This document shows, in pieces, positions 8,877 through 18,667 of a stretch of 52,753 nt of DNA. The notes under the pieces were generated by a model. The model saw nothing but the letters and a program-made list of their open reading frames with translations. It was not told the DNA's origin and ran no database searches. The first letter of the stretch is position 1; every line of letters begins with the position of its first letter. Made by a program: the position numbers and the translations under genes. The stretch comes from an uncultured Alphaproteobacteria bacterium (GTDB taxonomy: Bacteria; Pseudomonadota; Alphaproteobacteria; HIMB59; GCA-002718135), in the NCBI GenBank assembly GCA_902622475.1, contig CACNPW010000004.1:1-52753 (forward strand). The letters run 5' to 3'.

Positions 8877-9569
8877 TTATTTAAATTTTTTTGAAAGATA
8901 TTCATCTCTTTCTATTAACCACTCATTAGCAAACTCAACATCTTGCCATTCAGAAAACCAAGGGCCTCCTCTTGTGTAATGTACGGCATATGGCTTTTGA
9001 TTATTATGACCTGAAGTCCATCCTTCTAACCAATTCCATCTTTCATCTAAGGCGCCAATTTCTTCATCCTTACACCACTTAAATTGATGAAGGTAGGCAC
9101 CTGTTTCATTATTAACTTTTTCTACACTTAAGTTTTTAGTGCTAGGATGTGAACAATTATATAAAATAAAACTAGACCAATTTTTTCTCGGATATATTGT
9201 TTGCTTTTGTCCATCCATTTTATGCTTTTCTTTAGGTGTATAGTCATGCTGGACACAATATACAGCTTTAGAATCGTCCAAGTTTTTAGTTAAATCTGAA
9301 ACATCACCTAAAAAAATAAAATCACAATCACAAAAAACAGCCCATCCCTTATAATTCATAAGTTGAGGTACCAAGAATCTAGAATAAGTAAATTCTGTTG
9401 ATGCTAAAGGATCAACAACTCTTGTATAAAGTCCTTTTGCGATAAGTTCGTCTAATTTTAAAGAAATAACATTTACATCAATACTTGATCTCTTTAAAAG
9501 AGAGTGCTTACACACTCTGTAAGCAATATCTTCTTTAGAATCATATCCTATAAAAAAATTTAATTTCAT
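8877..9569 (-). CDS. GT-A (GT8-like) glycosyltransferase
   Basis: 230 residues. N-terminal FFIGYDSKEDIAYRVCKHSLL and the metal/nucleotide-sugar motif AVFCDCDFIFLGD (a DxD motif at about residues 81-83) followed by VYCVQHDY mark a GT8-type sugar transferase; the C-terminal YAVHYTRGGPWF fits the family. No membrane segment. It lies 1 bp after hemY and is probably cotranscribed with it, but it is convergent with the TPR-glycosyltransferases and may act in the same glycosylation pathway (inference). Confidence 0.8.
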   Translation of the reverse strand: MKLNFFIGYDSKEDIAYRVCKHSLLKRSSIDVNVISLKLDELIAKGLYTRVVDPLASTEFTYSRFLVPQLMNYKGWAVFCDCDFIFLGDVSDLTKNLDDSKAVYCVQHDYTPKEKHKMDGQKQTIYPRKNWSSFILYNCSHPSTKNLSVEKVNNETGAYLHQFKWCKDEEIGALDERWNWLEGWTSGHNNQKPYAVHYTRGGPWFSEWQDVEFANEWLIERDEYLSKKFK

Positions 9570-9570
9570 A

Positions 9571-10872
9571 TTAATTCCTATTTTGTCTTATCATCATTGG
9601 AGATGACCAAACAAGAGAATTATAATGACCAGAGTTAGATAAAGAACTCCATTCTTCTTGTGATTGATTTGTAATTGTACATATCCATCTATTTTCCAAT
9701 TTAGCATTTTCAGCCCTCATTATCCAAGCATCACTTTTTTGCTTATCATTATTTTCTCCAAGTTCTATATCAGACATAAAATAACAGATATCCTTAGAAG
9801 GGCTAGAGCCAATCATTCCAATAATATTCTCCCTAGCAATATCCCATTTTAGATTTTTTATAGCAAAATAAATTAAAAGTTTTTTGGATTCTTCTTCACT
9901 AGCATTATGTTTAATTATGTCATTTATAAATTTTATATCGATAAGATCGTTATCATTAAGTATTTTTATTATGATAGAACGAAGAAGAGAGCTTGGATTT
10001 GAACTCCAATATTTCTTCATTAATTTTTTTAGATTTTTATTATCGTTTAAATTAAGAATAATTTCCAAATGGAGTTTTACATATGGAGCAAAGTTTTTTT
10101 TCAATTCTATAGCTTTTAAAATATTTTTAAGAGAATTTTTAATATCACTATCAAATTTAATTTTAGCTATTTCATAAAAAGCTATAGATTTATTTTCATT
10201 TAATTCATTTTTGCTTATTAGTTTATTTGAAAAAGCTTTATCTGATAATAAAATTATTTGGTTCCAGTTTTTTGTTTTTGCAGCAATAAATATTAATGTG
10301 TCATAAAGTTTTTCAATATTAGGATTAATTGAAAATAATTTTTCTCCATATAAAAAAGCATGATGATAATCTTGATCTCTTAAATTTTGTTCCATTAAGC
10401 CTCTATATCCAAGTGTTTCAGTCTTTTTTGATTTAATCATATCTTCATAAACATTGTTTAATTCTGGAAATTTTTTTTCAATCTTTAAAACTTCAGACTT
10501 TAGTAACAGGGATAATGATGGATCGTCTTTAAGATAACTAACCATTTTTTTATGTGATTTTAAAGCTGTCTTATTATCTTTATTTGCAACAGCTATCATT
10601 GCGTCGACAAAGTGTAAGTAACCTTTTTCAATTTTATTATATTTATTTTTTAAGAAATATTTTCCAAGTGAAAGTCTTGATCGGAAAAATATATAAAATA
10701 CCAAATACAATAGAAAAATAAAAGATATAAAAACAACAGCAAATAAATTTGAAGAAAAAGAATATTTTAAATTTCCTATATCTAATGATACAATAAATGG
10801 ATTGGTAAAAATAAAAGTGAGCGAAATGATTAATATTAAAAACTGCAATACAAAAATTAACAATCTATACAT
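9571..10872 (-). CDS. hemY: HemY-like inner-membrane TPR protein
   Basis: 433 residues. Two N-terminal hydrophobic segments (about 1-25 and 43-65) form the HemY N domain with the usual YFLKNKYNKIEKGYLHFVDA stretch, then TPR-like helices. The C-terminus keeps the alphaproteobacterial tail pattern (WICTITNQ...W...LVWSSP). Despite the name, it is not protoporphyrinogen oxidase; its role next to heme genes is unresolved. It overlaps the mitofilin-like gene by 8 bp. In many alphaproteobacteria hemC and hemD precede this pair; here they are absent. Confidence 0.85.
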   Translation of the reverse strand: MYRLLIFVLQFLILIISLTFIFTNPFIVSLDIGNLKYSFSSNLFAVVFISFIFLLYLVFYIFFRSRLSLGKYFLKNKYNKIEKGYLHFVDAMIAVANKDNKTALKSHKKMVSYLKDDPSLSLLLKSEVLKIEKKFPELNNVYEDMIKSKKTETLGYRGLMEQNLRDQDYHHAFLYGEKLFSINPNIEKLYDTLIFIAAKTKNWNQIILLSDKAFSNKLISKNELNENKSIAFYEIAKIKFDSDIKNSLKNILKAIELKKNFAPYVKLHLEIILNLNDNKNLKKLMKKYWSSNPSSLLRSIIIKILNDNDLIDIKFINDIIKHNASEEESKKLLIYFAIKNLKWDIARENIIGMIGSSPSKDICYFMSDIELGENNDKQKSDAWIMRAENAKLENRWICTITNQSQEEWSSLSNSGHYNSLVWSSPMMIRQNRN

Positions 10873-11749
10873 TATTCAATTTTGAAATTTCTTTTATAAA
10901 ATTATTATAGTTATTCATTTCTTTTAAAGATACTTTAAAAAAAACTTTATAATTTTCTATTTTACTTAGGCTGTCATAAGCTTTAATTATGTTTCTATTT
11001 TTAATAAAAAATTTAGTTTCCTCTAATATAGAAATTTTTTCATCTGAAATAATATTTTCTGAAGATGGAGAAAGGTTTATGTAGGGTATAAAAATTTTGT
11101 TAAATAAACTATTCTTATTATTTACAATATTCTTCAAATATATATTAACTTCATCATTAAATTGATCTTCTAAAAATAAATGCCCTTTGTATTTATTTCT
11201 TTTTAGAATTGATAATTTTTCCAAAATAGGGTTTTTATTATTTTCTAAAATTGTTTCAAGGTATTTAAGTTCTCTATCAAAATCCATGTTGTTTTCATAT
11301 TTAATTTTTATTAGCTCAACTATTTCATTGATAGATTGATATACTTGTTCAGGATTGTTATTAGTCTGATCTTCAATATTTTTATTTTTTATAGAAGAAA
11401 TTTCATAACTTAGAGTATTGAAATTCTTATTTAATAATTCTATGCTTTCATTTATTGACGTCAAATCAACTTTTGATTCTTTATTTGAATTTTCTCTAAT
11501 AACTTTTTCTATATTTGTTAAAGCTGTTTTTGTTTCTAATATTTCCTTAGATATATTTTTTATAAATTCAGAATTTTCATTAATATTTTCCCTAAGTTCA
11601 TTTTCTAGTTCAATCTGAAGTTTAGATACTTCATCTTCATTTTGATAATTAGTATAGAGAAGATAAATTAAGAAAAAAACACATAATAAAAGAATAAAAT
11701 TTAATGAAAATTTAGAAAAAACATAAAAACTATCAAAAACTTTTTTCAT
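10865..11749 (-). CDS. alphaproteobacterial mitofilin-like (COG4223) membrane protein
   Basis: 294 residues: a short cytoplasmic N-terminus, one transmembrane helix (about residues 14-34), a long coiled-coil rich in Glu/Lys/Asn (about 38-130) and a C-terminal helical domain. Topology and position between hemY and divergent tsaD match the bacterial relatives of mitochondrial Mic60, which shape intracytoplasmic membranes in some alphaproteobacteria. The sequence itself is weakly conserved, so the call depends on topology plus synteny. An AAGGG Shine-Dalgarno-like stretch precedes the start. Confidence 0.7.
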   Translation of the reverse strand: MKKVFDSFYVFSKFSLNFILLLCVFFLIYLLYTNYQNEDEVSKLQIELENELRENINENSEFIKNISKEILETKTALTNIEKVIRENSNKESKVDLTSINESIELLNKNFNTLSYEISSIKNKNIEDQTNNNPEQVYQSINEIVELIKIKYENNMDFDRELKYLETILENNKNPILEKLSILKRNKYKGHLFLEDQFNDEVNIYLKNIVNNKNSLFNKIFIPYINLSPSSENIISDEKISILEETKFFIKNRNIIKAYDSLSKIENYKVFFKVSLKEMNNYNNFIKEISKLNNV

Positions 11750-11811
11750 GCCCTTTTTTTAACATTATTAGTTTGTTGTTTAACAGTGTAAAATACTATA
11801 CCAAAAAAAAT

Positions 11812-12822
11812 ATGCTTGTATTTGCTACAGAAACTTCGTGCGACGAAACATCAATATGTCTAATGGAAAACAACTTTATTGTAGAACATATTACTTTTTC
11901 TCAGGAAATTCATAAAATACATGGAGGTGTTGTTCCAGAGTTGGCTTCTAGGTCACATTTAGAAAAAATTCAAATTATGACTAACGAATTGTTTTCTAGA
12001 AAAAATATAGATCCAAATGAAATAAATGTATTTTCAGCTACTTGTGGACCGGGGCTTATAGGAAGTTTATTGGTTGGATCAACTTTTACAAAATCTTTAG
12101 CGATTTCTTTTCAAAAACCATTCATTCCAATCAATCATCTTGAAGGCCATATCCTTTCAACAAGTTTTAATAACGATATTAAATTCCCAAGTTTGATCTT
12201 ACTTTTAACAGGGGGGCATACTCAAGTATACCTCATGAAGGATGAGCGTAACATTGAACTATTAGGGCAGAGTATTGATGATGCAATTGGAGAGGCTTTT
12301 GATAAAACTGCAAAGTTAATAGGACTATCATATCCTGGTGGTGCTGAGATTGAAAGAGAAGCAGTTAGAGGAAATGAAAATAGGTTTATTTTACCAAAAC
12401 CTTTAGTAAAAGAAAAAAATTTCAACTTTTCATTTTCTGGTATTAAAACACATATAAATGTTTTAACAAAAAAAAATAAAATTGATAAAAAATTTATTCA
12501 AGATTTATCTGCATCATTTCAAAAAAATATTACAGAGCTAATAATAGAAAAACTTGAAAAAGGATTAGAAAGACTAAAATTAGATAAAGTAAATGTTAAA
12601 TCACTTTCAGTTGTAGGGGGTGTATCTAATAACAAGTATATTAAAAATAAATTAGAAAATTTTTTTATTAATAAAGATATTGAGGTTTACTATCCGTTAA
12701 AGGAAATGATGATTGATAATGCTGCTATGATTGCCTGGGCATGTATGAAATTTTATAAAAAAGAAAGAAATGATTTATTTTTTAAACCAATGCCTAGATT
12801 AGAAATAAGAAGTGTATTATAA
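11812..12822 (+). CDS. tsaD: tRNA N6-adenosine threonylcarbamoyltransferase TsaD
   Basis: 336 residues from the ATG at 11812. An in-frame TTG at 11773 would add 13 residues not usual in the family, so it was not chosen. TsaD transfers the threonylcarbamoyl group to A37 of ANN-decoding tRNAs with TsaB and TsaE. Signature motifs: ATETSCDETS, HGGVVPELASRSH, the iron ligands in INHLEGH and the C-terminal DNAAMIAWA, plus the ASKH-fold VVGGVSNN. It is divergent from the mitofilin-like gene, the usual alphaproteobacterial arrangement. A possible -10 (TACTAT, 11794-11799) lies just upstream. Confidence 0.97.
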   Translation: MLVFATETSCDETSICLMENNFIVEHITFSQEIHKIHGGVVPELASRSHLEKIQIMTNELFSRKNIDPNEINVFSATCGPGLIGSLLVGSTFTKSLAISFQKPFIPINHLEGHILSTSFNNDIKFPSLILLLTGGHTQVYLMKDERNIELLGQSIDDAIGEAFDKTAKLIGLSYPGGAEIEREAVRGNENRFILPKPLVKEKNFNFSFSGIKTHINVLTKKNKIDKKFIQDLSASFQKNITELIIEKLEKGLERLKLDKVNVKSLSVVGGVSNNKYIKNKLENFFINKDIEVYYPLKEMMIDNAAMIAWACMKFYKKERNDLFFKPMPRLEIRSVL

Positions 12823-12862
12823 ATTAACTTTGTATAAGGTTTTATAATAAAGAAATATTGAA

Positions 12863-13267
12863 ATGAAATACTGGTTGTTAAAATCTGAACCTGATGAATG
12901 GTCTTGGGAAAAACAAGTTAAAGAGGGCGCATCCATGTGGGACGGAGTCCGAAATTATCAAGCCAGAAATAATTTGAAAGAGATGAAAAAAAATGATTTA
13001 TGTTTTTTTTATCACTCAGTTACAGAAAGAAGTATTGTGGGTATTATTAAAGTAGTAAAAGAATATTATCCAGATCCTACTGATAAAACAGGCCGTTTTG
13101 TAGTAGTTGATGTTAAAGCAACAAAAAAACTAAAAAATCCAGTCTCTCTCGATCAGATAAAAGACAATAGTAAGTTACAAGATATCGCACTTGTTAAACA
13201 AAGCAGACTTTCCGTAATGCCTTTAAAAAAAACTGAATGGGATATAATAATTAAAATGTCAAATTAA
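12863..13267 (+). CDS. EVE domain protein
   Basis: 134 residues, the whole protein being one EVE domain: MKYWLLKSEPDEWSW at the start, WDGVRNYQARN, and FFYHSVTERSIVGIIKV. The PUA-like fold suggests binding of modified nucleobases in RNA or DNA; the precise role is unsettled. It follows tsaD and precedes acs, as in many alphaproteobacteria. TATAAT at 12843-12848 lies 14 nt before the start and may be its own promoter. Confidence 0.93.
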   Translation: MKYWLLKSEPDEWSWEKQVKEGASMWDGVRNYQARNNLKEMKKNDLCFFYHSVTERSIVGIIKVVKEYYPDPTDKTGRFVVVDVKATKKLKNPVSLDQIKDNSKLQDIALVKQSRLSVMPLKKTEWDIIIKMSN

Positions 13268-13322
13268 CTTAAAAAAATAATTACTTGTTGATATTTAAAT
13301 AAATTAGAATTACTCTCTTGCT

Positions 13323-15245
13323 ATGGAAATTAAAAAAGAATGGATTGAGCATGCGAAAGTTAATGAAGAAAAATATTCTACAATGTATGATAATTCTCTT
13401 CAATACAATGATGAATTTTGGGCAGAACAAGCACAAAGAGTAGATTGGGTTAAAAAATTTACAAAAATCAAAGATATAAAATATTCCAAAGATGATGTTA
13501 GTATTAAATGGTTTGAAGATGGTAGTCTCAATGTATCTTATAATTGTATTGATAGGCATGCTAAAAATAATCCTGATAGAGTTGCTATAATTTGGGAAGG
13601 TGATGATCCAAATGAAACAAAGAAAATAACCTACCGAGACCTTCTAATAAGTGTATCAAAAGCAGCGAATGTACTTAAAAAAATTGGTGTAAAAAAGGGT
13701 GATAGAGTAACAATATATTTAACAATGATACCTGAGCTGGCTTATATTATGTTAGCTTGTGCAAGAATAGGAGCTGTACACTCCATCATTTTTGGAGGCT
13801 TTTCTGCTGAATCTATAGCTGGCAGAATTAAAGATTGTAAATCAGAATATATAGTGACAGCAGATGAAGGAATTAGAGGTGGTAAAACTATTCCTTTAAA
13901 ATTAACTACGGATAAAGCACTAAAGTCATGCCCTGATGTTAAAAAATGTTTAGTTGTTAAAAGAACAAATAAAGAAATAGAATTAAAAAAAGGTAGAGAT
14001 TTATTTTATGATGATGTCATAAAAGAAGTTAATAGCATTTGTGAGCCAGAAGTTTTAAATGCTGAAGATCCTCTATTCATTTTATATACTTCAGGATCAA
14101 CAGGAAAACCAAAAGGTGTTATGCATACCTCTGGTGGTTATATAGTCTATGCTTCAATGACTCATGAATATATTTTTAATTACAATGATGGAGATATATA
14201 TTGGTGTACTGCAGATATAGGTTGGATTACTGGTCACAGTTATATAATCTATGGACCTCTTGCTAATGGTGCTACAACTTTAATGTTTGAAGGTGTGCCT
14301 AATTATCCTGACTTCTCAAGATTTTGGCAAATAGTTGATAAATATAAAGTAAACATTTTTTACACTGCTCCAACTGCAATTAGGGCATTAATGCGAGAAG
14401 GAGATGATTATGTCACAAAGACAAGTAGATCATCTTTGAGGCTTTTGGGTACTGTTGGTGAACCTATTAATCCAGAGGCATGGAAGTGGTATTTTGAAAT
14501 ACCAGGTAATTCAAAATGTCCAATTGTAGATACATGGTGGCAAACTGAAACAGGGGGTATATTAATATCTCCTCAAACAGGTGCTATAAAATTAAAACCA
14601 GGGTCAGCTTCAAAACCTTTTTTTGGTATTGAACCATGTATAGTAGACAAGGATGGAAATGAGTTAGAAGGTGAATGTGAAGGAATGTTGTGCATGAAAC
14701 GATCATGGCCTGGTCAAATGAGAACCGTTTATGGAGATCATAAAAGATTTGTTGATACTTATTTTTCTCAATTTGATGGTAAATATTTTACAGGTGATGG
14801 GTGCAAAAGAGATAAAGATGGATATTATTGGATCACGGGTAGAGTAGATGATGTTATTATTGTATCAGGTCATAATTTAGGTACAGCTGAAATTGAAAGT
14901 GCTTTTGTATCTCATAAAGATGTTTCTGAAGCAGCAGTCGTTGGCTATCCTCATGATATTAAAGGCAATGGTTTATACTGTTATGTATCTTTGAAAGTAG
15001 GTGTTGATTCTTCAGAGGGTTTAATTTTGGAATTGAAAAAAACTATCAGAGAAAAAATTGGTCCAATAGCCACGCCTGACTTTATACACATTACAGCTGG
15101 TTTACCAAAGACAAGATCTGGGAAAATTATGAGAAGGATTTTAAGAAAAATTGCCTCAAATGACTTTGTAAATTTAGGAGATACATCAACTCTTGCGGAT
15201 CCTTCTGTTGTAGATAATTTAATTGAAAATAGAAAAAATAAATAA
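13323..15245 (+). CDS. acs: acetyl-coenzyme A synthetase
   Basis: 640 residues, full length. AMP-forming enzyme that activates acetate to acetyl-CoA via acetyl-AMP. The adenylate-forming core has [11 protein letters not shown] (about residues 256-266), the Acs motif [28 protein letters not shown] (hinge) and the C-terminal [11 protein letters not shown], whose lysine is the site of regulatory acetylation in the family. A weak -10 (TAGAAT, 13305-13310) lies 12 nt before the ATG and no Shine-Dalgarno is visible. Convergent with tdk at a 2-bp gap. Confidence 0.98.
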   Translation: MEIKKEWIEHAKVNEEKYSTMYDNSLQYNDEFWAEQAQRVDWVKKFTKIKDIKYSKDDVSIKWFEDGSLNVSYNCIDRHAKNNPDRVAIIWEGDDPNETKKITYRDLLISVSKAANVLKKIGVKKGDRVTIYLTMIPELAYIMLACARIGAVHSIIFGGFSAESIAGRIKDCKSEYIVTADEGIRGGKTIPLKLTTDKALKSCPDVKKCLVVKRTNKEIELKKGRDLFYDDVIKEVNSICEPEVLNAEDPLFILYTSGSTGKPKGVMHTSGGYIVYASMTHEYIFNYNDGDIYWCTADIGWITGHSYIIYGPLANGATTLMFEGVPNYPDFSRFWQIVDKYKVNIFYTAPTAIRALMREGDDYVTKTSRSSLRLLGTVGEPINPEAWKWYFEIPGNSKCPIVDTWWQTETGGILISPQTGAIKLKPGSASKPFFGIEPCIVDKDGNELEGECEGMLCMKRSWPGQMRTVYGDHKRFVDTYFSQFDGKYFTGDGCKRDKDGYYWITGRVDDVIIVSGHNLGTAEIESAFVSHKDVSEAAVVGYPHDIKGNGLYCYVSLKVGVDSSEGLILELKKTIREKIGPIATPDFIHITAGLPKTRSGKIMRRILRKIASNDFVNLGDTSTLADPSVVDNLIENRKNK

Positions 15246-15247
15246 AA

Positions 15248-15799
15248 CTATCTTGGCTCCCAGTGCTTTAAACACCTAGGTTCGTAAATATTTGCAGCAC
15301 CTACTTGAGTTCTCTCACCACCTTCAGTTTTTCTATAAGTTTTAGTAGCTTCTATTCCGCACACGTTACAAAAACCATAAATTTTTACAATTTTATCTGA
15401 TAATCCTAATAGCATTGAGGATGTTTCCCATGGTTTGCCCCTTGAGTCTTGATCTAGACCAGCACAAACAACATCTATTCCATTATTTAAAATATTTTCA
15501 ACGTTAGTTAATGTATCATTTGTATCCATAAATTGGATTTCATCCAAGAAAACCATGTCAACTTTATTTTTATCAAAAGTAAATTTTTTTAAGGCATTGT
15601 TCCAGCTATTCATTGCATAGCATTCATGACTTAAATCATTATGAGTAATAATTTTTTCATTAGAGTATCTGTCATCTATACTGGGCTTAATAACTATAAT
15701 TTTTTTATTTTGGTGTTTTGCCCATAGAATCCTTTTTAAAAGTTCACTTGTTTTACCTGCAAACATCGCGCCCACAATTGTTTCAAGATTACCTCGCAT
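15248..15799 (-). CDS. tdk: thymidine kinase
   Basis: 183 residues, type II (tetrameric, zinc-containing) thymidine kinase, which phosphorylates thymidine for salvage. P-loop GAMFAGKTSELLKR at residues 10-23, Walker-B-like FLDEIQFMD, and the zinc/lasso region CNVCGIEATKTYRK...CLKHW. The third and fourth zinc ligands would be the late cysteine and histidine, whereas many members have four cysteines. A complete single gene, convergent with acs. Confidence 0.95.
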   Translation of the reverse strand: MRGNLETIVGAMFAGKTSELLKRILWAKHQNKKIIVIKPSIDDRYSNEKIITHNDLSHECYAMNSWNNALKKFTFDKNKVDMVFLDEIQFMDTNDTLTNVENILNNGIDVVCAGLDQDSRGKPWETSSMLLGLSDKIVKIYGFCNVCGIEATKTYRKTEGGERTQVGAANIYEPRCLKHWEPR

Positions 15800-15869
15800 A
15801 ACCTAATATATTTTATTTTTAATATTTATTATATAATTAATTTAAATAAATACTAAAATATTTTCAGTA

Positions 15870-17138
15870 ATGATTCAGGGTGAAAAAATCAGATTTGATA
15901 TCTACAATATTTTATATTCTATTTATAAATATAATAAGACATTAAATAATAAGGATATCCAAAAAAAAATAAACACTAATAAGAAAAAAGATATTTCATT
16001 CATAATTAATGTAACTTTAAATTCAATGAGGTTTCATTTACATACATCTAAAATAATAAATCGTTATATAAAAAAAAAATTAAAAGACAAAGAAAGAATT
16101 TTATTAATTAGTGCTATAACTCAAATTGTATTTTTAAATTTTAAAGAATATGCAGTTATTAATTGTTCAGTTGAAATTGCAAAAAAACTTAAAATTTATC
16201 ATGGTTTAATTAATGCAATTTTAAAAAATGTTTCTAGAGATAAAAATAAATTAAAAAATTTAAATATAAAATATAATGATTTACCATTGTGGTTTAAGGA
16301 TAAAACTAACTCTTTTACAAAAAGTGAAAAAGAAATTTTTTTAAAAAACTTCAATCAAGAACCTAACTTGCATATAGTTTTTAAAGATGCTGAAAAATTA
16401 ATAAACTTTGAAGAAAATTTGATTCCAACATCTCATGTTTCAGGATTTGTGACTAATAAAATTAATATTATAGACTTAAAATCGTTTAGAAAAGGAGACT
16501 GGTGGGTACAAGATTTTTCATCCTTTTTTCCTTTGCACAATTTAAAATTTAAAGAAAAAAATAAAAAATTTTTAGATGCATGTGCAGCACCTGGAGGTAA
16601 AGCTTTTCAAATTTTATCCCAAAAAAAACAATTAACGATTAATGATAAAAGTAAAAATAGGATTGTAATACTTAATACAAATTTAAAGCGATTAAAATTT
16701 ACTGCAAAAGTATTAAATATGGATTTTATTAATTTCAAAGAAGATGAAAAATATGATTTCATAGTAATTGATGCGCCTTGTACAGCCGTAGGAACAATAA
16801 GAAAGAATCCTGAAATTTTTTTTAGAAGTAAGGAGCCTAATTTTGAAGAATTACAAATATTACAAGAAAATATGTTACATAAAGCTGCAAATTTATTAAA
16901 TTTAAATGGTTTGATAATTTACATGGTATGTTCGTTCTTAAAGTTTGAAACGGAAAATCAAATAAATAATTTTCTTAATAAAAAAAAAGGTTTTCAACTT
17001 TTAAATTTTGATTTGCATCCTAAAAATATCAGATATTCAAAACTAATAAATAATAATTTTATGCAAACATTACCAGATACAATTTTAAATAATACAATTG
17101 ATGGATATTTTGCAGCATATTTAAAGAAAATTAAATGA
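15870..17138 (+). CDS. rsmB: 16S rRNA (cytosine-967-C5)-methyltransferase RsmB
   Basis: 422 residues. An N-terminal NusB-like RNA-binding domain (about 1-135) is followed by a Rossmann methyltransferase: SAM motif FLDACAAPGGK, the first catalytic-region cysteine in DAPCTAVGTIRKNPE (usually DAPCS/T) and the nucleophile region MVCSFLKFETENQ. Methylates C967 in 16S rRNA. Its stop overlaps the heparinase-like start by 4 bp (ATGA), the start of a conserved rsmB-heparinase-purH operon. Confidence 0.93.
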   Translation: MIQGEKIRFDIYNILYSIYKYNKTLNNKDIQKKINTNKKKDISFIINVTLNSMRFHLHTSKIINRYIKKKLKDKERILLISAITQIVFLNFKEYAVINCSVEIAKKLKIYHGLINAILKNVSRDKNKLKNLNIKYNDLPLWFKDKTNSFTKSEKEIFLKNFNQEPNLHIVFKDAEKLINFEENLIPTSHVSGFVTNKINIIDLKSFRKGDWWVQDFSSFFPLHNLKFKEKNKKFLDACAAPGGKAFQILSQKKQLTINDKSKNRIVILNTNLKRLKFTAKVLNMDFINFKEDEKYDFIVIDAPCTAVGTIRKNPEIFFRSKEPNFEELQILQENMLHKAANLLNLNGLIIYMVCSFLKFETENQINNFLNKKKGFQLLNFDLHPKNIRYSKLINNNFMQTLPDTILNNTIDGYFAAYLKKIK

Positions 17139-18667
17139 TTTTATTTATTAGAAGAATTATTTTTATTCATATTTTTTATAAATTTAAATCATCTAAAAAT
17201 ATTTCATTTTTAGATTTAAATTTTAGAAAAATTGATTTCACAAACTATCAACAAATTAAATCTTTTATATTCAAAAAAAATTTTTATAATATCAAAGATA
17301 AAAATATTCATAGTTTTGATTTCTTAAACTTTTCAAATAAACTTGGTGGTAAAATTGGTTTAAATTTATCAAGAGAAACAATATTTGGTTGGTTTAAAAA
17401 AAATAAAAATAAATTAGGCTTTCCTTGGTCAGATGATTTGATATCGAAAAGACTTATCAATCTTTTATATAATTATGAATATATAAACTCTTCTTCAAAA
17501 TTTATTGATAAAAAAAAATTAGATACAATAATTTTTTTTCATTTACAAAGGGTGTTATTTGAATTTAATTCAAAAAAAGTAAGTAAAATATCTTCTTTTG
17601 ATCTTATAGCCTACTTATTAAGTACATTAATAACAAAAAAAATTAATAACCAAAAAATTAGTTATATTAAATTTATAGTAGAGGGTCAGATTGATAAAAT
17701 TGGAATGCATAAAAGTTATAATTTATTAGAACATTCTAAATTTATAAATAATTTAAAAGAGATTAGAAGTATTATGTTATTTTATAACTTAAAGGATTCA
17801 ACTTTATTTGATGAATTAATTTTAAAAATGACATCTTTGCTGAACCAATATTTTCATAATGATGGTTCCTTACCTCTATTTAATGGTACAAATAATATCT
17901 ATACAAAGGTTATTTATAATTCACTTAATAAAGATATATATTTAGTGAAAAGAAATTTTGATAATATTAATAATGGCATTGCTTTTTATAGTGACAAAAA
18001 CAAAAAAATTTTTTTTGATGTTGTTCAACCTAATCAAAATAACATTAGTTCTAATTTAAGTGCTGGAACATTATCTTTTGAATTAAGTGGCTATGGAGAA
18101 AAAGTATTAACAAATTGTGGAGCTTCAGAAAATTTTGGAAAAAATCCAGAATATTTGAGATACAGTGCTGCTCATTCAACAATTATTTTACAAAATACAA
18201 ATATAAGCGAAATTAAAGAGGGGAATCCTCATATTAAATTTCCACAATCTGTTCTTTTTAGAAAAGAGTCTAATGATGAAAAAGAAATATTTGAAGGATC
18301 TCATAATGGATATTTAAAAAAATTTAATAAAATAGTTAAAAGAAAATTAACGATCTTTAAAAATAAAAGTAAATTGTTAGGTGAAGATACCTTGATTACT
18401 TATAGAGGTGTAAACAAAAGATTAATTTACCATATTAGATTTCATTTAGCAGATATGATAACTTATAATTATACAAACAATAAAAAAAGTGTAATTTTAA
18501 AAACAAAATTAAACAATATTTGGTTATTCAAATGTGATAATGAGTTGATAGTTGAAGATAGTATATTAGTTGACAACAATAAAACAAAACCTACTAAACA
18601 AATTGTTATAAAAGGTGTATTATCAGATAAGAAAATTATTAAAAAATGGTCCTTAGAAAAAATCTGA
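17135..18667 (+). CDS. heparinase II/III family protein
   Basis: 510 residues. An alpha-helical N-terminal toroid-like part (about 60-260) and a beta-rich C-terminal part with the family stretch SYSGYG-like SFELSGYGEKVLTNCG, AAHSTIILQNTNISEI and EGSHNGYLKKF. No signal peptide, so cytoplasmic or oddly exported. The family includes polysaccharide lyases, but this alphaproteobacterial subgroup always sits between rsmB and purH and its substrate is unknown. Coupled to rsmB by 4 bp and to purH by 22 bp of overlap. Confidence 0.85.
   Translation: MILFIRRIIFIHIFYKFKSSKNISFLDLNFRKIDFTNYQQIKSFIFKKNFYNIKDKNIHSFDFLNFSNKLGGKIGLNLSRETIFGWFKKNKNKLGFPWSDDLISKRLINLLYNYEYINSSSKFIDKKKLDTIIFFHLQRVLFEFNSKKVSKISSFDLIAYLLSTLITKKINNQKISYIKFIVEGQIDKIGMHKSYNLLEHSKFINNLKEIRSIMLFYNLKDSTLFDELILKMTSLLNQYFHNDGSLPLFNGTNNIYTKVIYNSLNKDIYLVKRNFDNINNGIAFYSDKNKKIFFDVVQPNQNNISSNLSAGTLSFELSGYGEKVLTNCGASENFGKNPEYLRYSAAHSTIILQNTNISEIKEGNPHIKFPQSVLFRKESNDEKEIFEGSHNGYLKKFNKIVKRKLTIFKNKSKLLGEDTLITYRGVNKRLIYHIRFHLADMITYNYTNNKKSVILKTKLNNIWLFKCDNELIVEDSILVDNNKTKPTKQIVIKGVLSDKKIIKKWSLEKI

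Noticed and set aside
11773-11811. TTG start extending TsaD by 13 residues
   Set aside because: The extra residues do not fit the family; the ATG at 11812 directly precedes the conserved VFATETSCDE and the region looks like promoter.
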